NCBI RefSeq assembly: GCF_018918185.1
Contig: NZ_JAHLPZ010000001.1
Span: 310,001 to 374,000, forward strand
From: Eubacterium sp. MSJ-21
GTDB taxonomy: Bacteria > Bacillota > Clostridia > Lachnospirales > Lachnospiraceae
Length of the DNA stretch: 64,000 nt
Reading direction: 5' to 3'
Position numbers and translations under genes: made by a program. Under the pieces are notes generated by a model that did not search any database, was not told the origin of the DNA, and worked only from the letters and a program-made list of their open reading frames with translations. Positions 58,002 through 64,000 of this stretch are shown here, one piece after another (the first letter of the stretch is position 1; each line of letters starts with the position of its first letter).

Positions 58002-58148
58002 TGTAGATTCGAGTTGTTCCGGATTTTCAATTCTAAAGCAGACCATTGGAGCACATCAGCACTTAACGAACGTAGTGAGTTTAGTGTCTGCTATGTGCGG
58101 AAGTGAGCGAGAGCGCGTCTGCGTAGAATGAAAATCCAGAACAACTCG
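58002..58148 (+). ncRNA. Structured RNA-like element, copy 2 (upstream of ddh)
   Basis: It has the same architecture as copy 1 in a shorter form: CGAGTTG (58010-58016)/CAACTCG (58142-58148), GGATTTTCA (58021-58029)/TGAAAATCC (58129-58137), GCAGAC (58038-58043)/GTCTGC (58117-58122), GCACAT (58051-58056)/ATGTGC (58093-58098) and GCACTTAAC/GTTTAGTGT with a single GAACGTAG loop (58068). The second and fourth stems differ from copy 1 on both arms but keep pairing. Both copies share a T-T mismatch in the inner stem. The ddh start is 52 bases downstream, close to the 60 bases of copy 1. Confidence 0.65.
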
Positions 58149-58200
58149 GAGAAAGTGTAGAAGTTCTCATGCAGGGAGATAGAATAAGGAGGAAAACAAA

Positions 58201-59184
58201 ATGACGAGAATCGGAATTTACGGATACGGAAATCTCGGCCGCGGCGTAGAAGCAGCCATCAACCAGAACGATGATATGGAATTAGTTGCCGTATTTACAA
58301 GAAGAAATCCTGATGAATTGGTTATTAAGAACCGGACAGCCAAGGTGTGCAACGTAAAGGACATGGCAGACTGGAAGGATCAAATCGATGTTATGATTCT
58401 GTGCGGCGGAAGCGCAACCGATCTTCCGGAGCAGACACCGGAATGTGCAAAATATTTCAACGTGATCGATAGCTTTGATACACATGCAAGAATCCCGGAG
58501 CATTTTGCGAATGTGGACGCAAGTGCAAAAGCAAGCGGACATATCGGAATTATCTCCGTTGGCTGGGATCCGGGCATGTTCTCACTCAACCGCCTGTATG
58601 GAAATGCATTGCTTCCGGAGGGAAATGATTATACATTCTGGGGCAAGGGTGTCAGTCAGGGACATTCCGATGCCATCCGTCGTATCGCAGGTGTCAAGGA
58701 TGCCAAGCAGTATACGATTCCCGTAGAATCCGCACTTGAGGCAGTTCGTAACGGCGAGAATCCGGCGCTTACAACAAGACAGAAGCATACAAGAGAGTGC
58801 TTCGTAGTGCTTGAAGAGGGCGCAGATGCGGCAAAAGTTGAGGAAGAAATCAAGACAATGCCGAACTATTTCGCAGATTACGATACAACGGTTCACTTCA
58901 TTTCGGAAGAAGAGCTGAAGGCAAACCACAGCGGAATTCCACATGGTGGATTTGTACTCCGCAGCGGTGTGACCGGCTGGAACAAGGAGAACAAGCATAT
59001 CATCGAGTACAGCCTGAAGCTTGATTCAAACCCTGAGTTTACATCCAGCGTACTGATTGCTTATGCAAGAGCGGCTCACAGACTTGCAAAAGAGGGAGCA
59101 AGCGGTTGCAAGACCGTATTTGATATTGCACCGGCTTACCTTGTGAATAAAACAGGGGAAGAGCTTCGTGCATCCATGCTGTAA
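58201..59184 (+). CDS. ddh: meso-Diaminopimelate D-dehydrogenase
   Basis: 327 residues, with a strong AAGGAGG site. N-terminal NADP-binding GIYGYGNLGRGVEAAI, then FTRRNP, VIDSFDTHARIPEH, GWDPGMFSLNRLYG and the substrate-binding WGKGVSQGHSDAIRRI block are diagnostic of Ddh. It makes meso-diaminopimelate directly from tetrahydrodipicolinate by reductive amination, giving lysine and peptidoglycan precursors. The structured element lies in its leader. Confidence 0.95.
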   Translation: MTRIGIYGYGNLGRGVEAAINQNDDMELVAVFTRRNPDELVIKNRTAKVCNVKDMADWKDQIDVMILCGGSATDLPEQTPECAKYFNVIDSFDTHARIPEHFANVDASAKASGHIGIISVGWDPGMFSLNRLYGNALLPEGNDYTFWGKGVSQGHSDAIRRIAGVKDAKQYTIPVESALEAVRNGENPALTTRQKHTRECFVVLEEGADAAKVEEEIKTMPNYFADYDTTVHFISEEELKANHSGIPHGGFVLRSGVTGWNKENKHIIEYSLKLDSNPEFTSSVLIAYARAAHRLAKEGASGCKTVFDIAPAYLVNKTGEELRASML

Positions 59185-59261
59185 GATGCACCAGATACCA
59201 TGTCGCCGACTGAATATGGGCGGCAGACAATAAGAAAGAAAACGAGGAGAGAAGAGAGAAG

Positions 59262-60839
59262 ATGGAAGAAATCGCAAATTACGTGCCACAGATGTACGCA
59301 ACATTCTGGGCATTAATCCCGCCGGTCGTGGCAATCGTGCTGGCACTCATTACAAAGGAGGTTTACAGTTCACTCTTTTTAGGAATTGTGATCGGTGGAC
59401 TGTTCTGGTCCAACTTCAGATTTGAAGCAACCGTAAACCATGTATTCAAAGACGGAATCGTCCGCGTGCTGACCAATTCATATAACATGGGTATTCTGGT
59501 ATTTCTTGTAATACTCGGTGTTATGGTCTGTATGATGAACAAAGCCGGTGGTTCGGCAGCGTTCGGACGATGGGCGAGCGCCCATATCAAGACGCGTATT
59601 GGCGCACAGTTAGCGTCAGTTGCGCTCGGCGTTTTGATCTTTATTGATGATTATTTTAACTGCCTGACAGTTGGAAGCGTGATGCGTCCTGTGACAGACA
59701 AGCATCAGGTATCGCGTGCGAAGCTTTCGTATATCATTGATGCGACAGCAGCTCCGGTCTGTATCATTGCCCCGATTTCATCATGGGCAGCAGCGGTAGC
59801 CGGATTTGTAGAGGGCGAGGACGGATTCTCCATCTTTATCCGTGCGATTCCATATAACTATTATGCGCTTTTCACGATTATATTTATGATTGTTTTGATC
59901 GTCAGAAAGATTGATTATGGTCCGATGCGGACACATGAGAAGAACGCTTTGAAGGGCGATATCTACACGACACCGGATCGCCCATATGCAAACGCGGAAA
60001 ATGAAGTCGTTGAGACAAAGGGTAAAGTGATTGACCTTGTATTCCCAATGGTCGTTCTGATTACAGCCTGCGTCATCGGCATGATCTACAGTGGTGGATT
60101 TTTCTCAGGCGTTGGATTTGTAGAAGCGTTTTCGGGCAGTGATGCATCGGTTGGATTGATGTATGGCAGCTTCTTTGCACTTGTGATTACGATTATCTAT
60201 TATATGTTCCGCCGCGTATTGAAATTCAGCGAATCCATGTCTTGTATTCCGGAAGGATTTAAAGCGATGGTTCCTGCGATTTTAATTCTGACATTTGCCT
60301 GGACATTGAAGGCGATGACAGACAGCCTTGGCGCAAAAGAATTTGTGGCAGAGCTCGTGAAGAGTACGCCGGATGCATTGCTTAGCTTCCTGCCGGCACT
60401 TGTATTTATTATTGCATGTTTCCTTGCGTTTGCAACCGGAACCTCATGGGGAACCTTCGGTATGCTGATTCCGATCGTTGTAAATGCATTCGAGGGAACA
60501 AACGCAACGATGATGATCATTTCCATCTCTGCATGTATGGCTGGTGCCGTATGTGGAGACCATTGTTCACCGATTTCGGATACGACAATTATGGCATCCG
60601 CAGGTGCACAGTGTAATCACATCAATCATGTAAGCACACAGCTTCCATATGCGATTACAGTTGCACTTGTATCGTTCGTCACTTACATTATTGCCGGATT
60701 CTTTGGTAATAGCAAGGGAATTCCGGGAGTAATGAAGAGCCCTGTGATTCCGCTGGTAATCGGCCTGATTTTACTGTATGTTGTGTTGCAGGTGATTAAA
60801 GCAGTTGAGAAAAAGAAAGATCCAATTGATGCAGAATAA
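59262..60839 (+). CDS. NhaC-family Na+/H+ antiporter
   Basis: 525 residues and about 12-14 membrane helices. Family motifs include FIDDYFNCLTVGSVMRPVTD and GTSWGTFGMLIPIV and the GDHCSPISDTTIMAS segment near the C-terminus. The related Na+/lysine-type antiporters of this family often sit near amino-acid genes; here it follows ddh by 77 bases and is probably co-transcribed, so a role in amino-acid or ion exchange is possible. Confidence 0.9.
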   Translation: MEEIANYVPQMYATFWALIPPVVAIVLALITKEVYSSLFLGIVIGGLFWSNFRFEATVNHVFKDGIVRVLTNSYNMGILVFLVILGVMVCMMNKAGGSAAFGRWASAHIKTRIGAQLASVALGVLIFIDDYFNCLTVGSVMRPVTDKHQVSRAKLSYIIDATAAPVCIIAPISSWAAAVAGFVEGEDGFSIFIRAIPYNYYALFTIIFMIVLIVRKIDYGPMRTHEKNALKGDIYTTPDRPYANAENEVVETKGKVIDLVFPMVVLITACVIGMIYSGGFFSGVGFVEAFSGSDASVGLMYGSFFALVITIIYYMFRRVLKFSESMSCIPEGFKAMVPAILILTFAWTLKAMTDSLGAKEFVAELVKSTPDALLSFLPALVFIIACFLAFATGTSWGTFGMLIPIVVNAFEGTNATMMIISISACMAGAVCGDHCSPISDTTIMASAGAQCNHINHVSTQLPYAITVALVSFVTYIIAGFFGNSKGIPGVMKSPVIPLVIGLILLYVVLQVIKAVEKKKDPIDAE

Positions 60840-60849
60840 GAGGCTTGAA

Positions 60850-61761
60850 ATGAAAAAGACAAAAGGAAGTATTATGTTGCTGTTTGCCGCGTTCTTCTGG
60901 GGAACGACGTTCGTAGCACAGACAACAGCATCTGATCAGATAGGAACATTTACATTTAACGGAAGCCGCTCCATAGTTGGAGCGGCATTTCTTGCAATAT
61001 TGATTCTCATTCGTACAAGAATGAAGAAGCAGAAAGCGAAGGTAAGTGGAGAACCAATCGAGAAAGAAAATATAAAACGAACCGTGATCGGTGGTATCCT
61101 CTGTGGCTGTGTGTTGTTTTTTGCCACGAATCTGCAGCAGAGTGGTATCGCGGCATATCCGGAAGGTGTGGCCAGCTCCGGCAGATCGGGATTCCTTACC
61201 GCAACATATGTGGTTATGGTTGCAATCGTATCCGGATTACTCGGGAAGAAATTACATAAGATCGTTTATGTGGCAGTTTTTGTCTGCCTTGGTGGTATGT
61301 ACATGCTGTGCATGTCAGGCGGTATCGACAATCTGTATTTTGGAGATCTGCTTGGACTTCTGTGCGCAGTCTGTTTCACCGGACATATCCTGACAGTTGA
61401 CCATTTCAATGACTGTGACAGTGTGAAGATTTCATGCATCCAGTTTATTACGAACGGTATGTTATCTCTGATCTGTATGGCAATCTTCGAACAGCCGGCA
61501 TGGAGTGATCTTGCCGCCGCATGGTTCCCAATCCTATATGCGGGTATCTTCTCGAGCGGTATCGCGTATACGCTTCAGATCGCAGGACAGAAATATGCAG
61601 ATCCGGCAGTTGCATCCATCGTGATGAGTTTGGAATCGGTATTTGCGGTGCTCGGTGGATTCGTCGTATTGCATGAGGTGTTAGCACCGCGGGAAATCGT
61701 TGGCTGCGTGCTTGTGTTCACCGCAGTGATCTTGGCACAGGTGCCGCAGATGCGAAAGTAG
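60850..61761 (+). CDS. EamA/DMT-family transporter
   Basis: 303 residues from the ATG at 60850 (AAGAGG upstream, overlapping the stop of the antiporter gene); the in-frame ATG at 60805 lies inside that gene. Ten membrane helices in two EamA repeats: LLFAAFFWGTTFVAQ at the start and SGIAYTLQIAGQKYADPAVASIVMSLESVFA in the second. Such proteins export or import metabolites such as amino acids. The operon with ddh and nhaC makes an amino-acid link plausible. Confidence 0.88.
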   Translation: MKKTKGSIMLLFAAFFWGTTFVAQTTASDQIGTFTFNGSRSIVGAAFLAILILIRTRMKKQKAKVSGEPIEKENIKRTVIGGILCGCVLFFATNLQQSGIAAYPEGVASSGRSGFLTATYVVMVAIVSGLLGKKLHKIVYVAVFVCLGGMYMLCMSGGIDNLYFGDLLGLLCAVCFTGHILTVDHFNDCDSVKISCIQFITNGMLSLICMAIFEQPAWSDLAAAWFPILYAGIFSSGIAYTLQIAGQKYADPAVASIVMSLESVFAVLGGFVVLHEVLAPREIVGCVLVFTAVILAQVPQMRK

Positions 61762-61849
61762 AGGCTATTATTTGATTGTGCTTGCATTTTTATAATAATC
61801 TTGTATATTATCTGTATTGAATGAGGTGTATGTTTCCGGACTGCACTGG

Positions 61850-61876
61850 GGGAGTCACTCTGTGGCTCTCTTTTTT
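61850..61876 (+). terminator. Terminator after the EamA gene
   Basis: GAGTCAC/GTGGCTC stem with loop TCT (one G-T pair) and a T6 run. Confidence 0.75.
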
Positions 61877-62028
61877 GTTATCAAATAAAAGTGAATAGTC
61901 ACGCAGTTTCGTGATAATCGGAATCGCAATTGCTTCGAACAACAAAAATCTACTTTAATTCGATATGAACAAATTGCAAATGAACTATTTTGGTGTAAAA
62001 TGTAATTAGCAAGTAGCGGAGGATAAGT

Positions 62029-62235
62029 ATGAGAGACTATAGTTTTGGAAATTTTATCAGTACACTACGACAGAGAAAAGGCCTGTCTCAATATCAGTTG
62101 GGTGTACTTGTCGGCGTTTCAGATAAAGCGGTGTCAAAATGGGAAAATGGAGAATCAGAACCGTCAATTGATAAGTTAATCAAGTTATCGAAATATTTTG
62201 GAGTTAGTATTGATGAATCAATGTCATTTAGATAA
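62029..62235 (+). CDS. Small XRE-family HTH regulator
   Basis: 68 residues, consisting only of an HTH_3 domain (LRQRKGLSQYQLGVLVGVSDKAVSKWENGESEPSIDKLIKLSKYFGVS). A GGAGG site precedes it. The target is unknown. Confidence 0.85.
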   Translation: MRDYSFGNFISTLRQRKGLSQYQLGVLVGVSDKAVSKWENGESEPSIDKLIKLSKYFGVSIDESMSFR

Positions 62236-62429
62236 GGTTTTTTATGATGAAAACAGTATATCATATGCGTTCGTGCATTGAAAATACTGTTCAGTTAAGA
62301 AATGCTGTATTTTTTAGGTGCACTAATGCGTAGAAAGCAGGTGTATGATGAGTTCAAATCATTTTTTTGTGTATGACAAAAAGACAGATTGCATATCTGC
62401 CTCATAATGCAGTATAATGGTAACGAGAT
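62236..62429. other. Intergenic stretch after the XRE gene
   Basis: No gene or hairpin is evident. It includes T-rich sequence (62309-62316) and probably the degraded end of the insertion sequence that follows. Confidence 0.4.
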
Positions 62430-62850
62430 TTATGCAACCCGATACATGAAATCCCTATTTCTCTTTGGACGGAGGTGGATAGGATATTTTCGATTGTACC
62501 TGACAGGTGTCAGATACTTTTGTATGAGAAGCATGGTCTCTGTTTCGTTACCACCGTGTTTGAGATATGCCTTGCATATGTTTACTGCGATGGTGTATTT
62601 GAGTTCACGGAAGCTTGTTTTCACGCTCCAGCGCATCCGGTAAAGTTTATTGATTTCTTCCAGAGGAAATTCTTCTTCTGAAAGATTGGTGGCAATACAG
62701 ATCTAGGTTCCATTATCAAGGCGAATACGCACTATACGGAATTCAATATCGTAATACATGCAGTTTTCATCAAGAAAATCAAAATCGGTAGAAGGCTGAA
62801 GTATGGTATAGGTGTTAGGATTCCCCCAGTGTTTCTTTCGTATGGCGTCT
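62430..62850 (-). pseudogene. IS4-family transposase relic
   Basis: On the minus strand, reading from about 62850 down, the frame encodes AIRKKHWGNPNTYTILQP, DFLDENCMYYDIEFRIVRIRLDNGT, an in-frame stop, then NLSEEEFPLEEINKLYRMRW and TSFRELKYTI, the Y-(2)-R-(3)-E-(6)-K region of IS4-type transposases. After TI the sequence no longer matches. The N-terminal domain is missing and an upstream frameshift is visible. No terminal repeats were found. It is a decayed insertion sequence. Confidence 0.7.
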
Positions 62851-62996
62851 GGTAAGTGTTGTTCTTATATGAGTATCGAATTCGCTGTCAGGCAAATTCA
62901 TCGAGTTCTGTGATGCAGCTGTCGAGTGTGGATTTTAAATTAGATAAGAAAAAAACTCATTGACATATTTCAATCTATTTAGGAGGATAAACGATC

Positions 62997-63974
62997 ATGT
63001 GTACAGCAGCAACTTATAAAACAAAAGATTTTTACTTTGGACGAACCCTCGATTATGAATGCTCTTATGGTGAGCAGATAGTAATTACACCACGTAATTA
63101 TGCGTTTAATTTTCGCCATGTTGGCGATATGAAAAATCATTATGCAATTATTGGAATGGCTCATGTTGCAGAGGATTATCCTTTGTATTATGATGCTATG
63201 AATGAAAAAGGAGTGGCAATGGCAGGACTGAATTTTGTCGGAAATGCTGTTTATGCCGAGATTAAGCCAGATGTGGAAAATATTGCACAGTTTGAATTTA
63301 TTCCGTGGATTTTAAGTCAGTGTTCTTCTTTAGTTGAAGTTCGCGAGCTTCTTGAACGAATTAATATTGTTAATACTCCTTTCAGCGAGCAATTACCATT
63401 AGCACAATTACACTGGATCATTTCTGATGAGAATGAGTCAATTACGGTAGAATCTATGGCAGATGGTTTGCATATTTATGACAATCCAGTAGGAGTGCTT
63501 ACGAATAATCCGCCATTTCCACAGCAGATGTTTCAACTAAATAATTATATGTATTTATCTCCTAAACAGCCCAGAAATACTTTCAGCGAAACTTTGACTC
63601 TTGATGCATATAGTAGAGGTATGGGAGGATTAGGTCTTCCGGGAGATCTCTCATCTTCCTCACGTTTTGTACGTGTAGCTTTTACAAAGGTAAATGCAAT
63701 TTCAGGTGAATCAGAGGAAGAAAGCGTTAGCCAATTCTTCCACATTCTCGGATCTGTGGATCAGCAACGAGGATGTTGCGAAGTAGCGGATGGAAAATAT
63801 GAAATCACATTGTATACGTCGTGTTGTAATGTTACAAAAGGTATTTATTATTACAATACTTATGAAAACCATCAGATCAGTGCAGTAGATATGCATGTAG
63901 AAAATCTGGATAGTGATAAAATGATTTGTTATCCAGTAATTCAAGGAGAACGAATCAACTATCAAAATAAATAA
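62997..63974 (+). CDS. Choloylglycine hydrolase (bile salt hydrolase family)
   Basis: 325 residues with AGGAGG eleven bases upstream. An Ntn-hydrolase: removing Met exposes Cys 2 (MCTAATYKT) as nucleophile. GRTLDYECSYGEQIVITPRNY gives the conserved Arg and Asp, with AGLNFVGNAVY, the Asn in VLTNNPPF and a GMGGLGLPGDLSSSSRFVR block matching bile salt hydrolases. It would release taurine or glycine from conjugated bile acids, a marker of gut residence. Penicillin acylase activity is the alternative. It is intact and follows an IS relic, so it may have been acquired. Confidence 0.92.
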   Translation: MCTAATYKTKDFYFGRTLDYECSYGEQIVITPRNYAFNFRHVGDMKNHYAIIGMAHVAEDYPLYYDAMNEKGVAMAGLNFVGNAVYAEIKPDVENIAQFEFIPWILSQCSSLVEVRELLERINIVNTPFSEQLPLAQLHWIISDENESITVESMADGLHIYDNPVGVLTNNPPFPQQMFQLNNYMYLSPKQPRNTFSETLTLDAYSRGMGGLGLPGDLSSSSRFVRVAFTKVNAISGESEEESVSQFFHILGSVDQQRGCCEVADGKYEITLYTSCCNVTKGIYYYNTYENHQISAVDMHVENLDSDKMICYPVIQGERINYQNK

Positions 63975-64000
63975 TGTTTTGAAATCAGGGATGAGGTAGA

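Overview
The window looks like chromosomal DNA of an anaerobic gut Firmicute, most likely a Lachnospiraceae-type Clostridium. Supporting points are glycine-radical pyruvate formate-lyase with its activase, a meso-diaminopimelate dehydrogenase, a choloylglycine (bile salt) hydrolase, an LtaS-like phosphoglycerol transferase, YesM/YesN-type two-component genes, strong AGGAGG ribosome sites and many hairpin-plus-T terminators. I see no rRNA, tRNA or CRISPR array.

Layout. 1-6.1 kb: a left-truncated SPFH/zinc-ribbon gene, a membrane protein, an unknown protein, a zinc-ribbon/TIR/transmembrane protein and a GNAT acetyltransferase. 6.3-9.4 kb: histidine kinase and AraC-type response regulator, a Thr-rich lipoprotein and a LytTR protein. 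9.4-11.2 kb: a frameshifted pyridoxamine kinase coupled to a TIGR04076-like gene, then a metallophosphatase. 11.3-14.6 kb: pflB and pflA. 14.8-17.5 kb: metNIQ methionine importer. 17.9-27.4 kb: aminotransferase, DUF438/hemerythrin protein, methyltransferase, AIR-synthase-like protein, DnaQ-type exonuclease, XRE/zinc-ribbon regulator, and a BMP-type binding lipoprotein followed by a chemoreceptor.

27.7-45.8 kb is an AT-rich accessory island. It opens with a chimeric pseudogene (phospholipase C start fused to pieces of an MFS transporter). It then carries a SEC-C/treble-clef protein, a PD-(D/E)XK/SEC-C protein, a small HTH protein, a 1197-aa RecQ-like helicase coupled to a NERD/UvrD-like helicase, an orphan membrane protein, a HEPN-like protein, a convergent type II restriction-modification pair, an integrase relic, and a two-gene cassette ending in a protein with an R-x4-H HEPN motif. 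The 5' end of the low-molecular-weight phosphatase gene occurs three times (29.85, 39.13 and 45.93 kb). Only the last copy is intact, so defence modules appear to have been added step by step at the start of this gene.

45.9-64 kb is ordinary chromosome: phosphatase, HD hydrolase, endonuclease IV, BirA, D-2-hydroxyacid dehydrogenase, NSS symporter, PHP phosphoesterase, Hsp33, methyltransferase, LtaS-like enzyme, DAP dehydrogenase, NhaC antiporter, EamA transporter, XRE regulator, an IS4-type transposase relic and a bile salt hydrolase. Two copies of a large structured element, with compensatory changes in its stems, lie 50-60 bases upstream of the hydroxyacid dehydrogenase and the DAP dehydrogenase. 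I do not recognise it as a known RNA family. It and the helicase pair are the strongest candidates for something undescribed.
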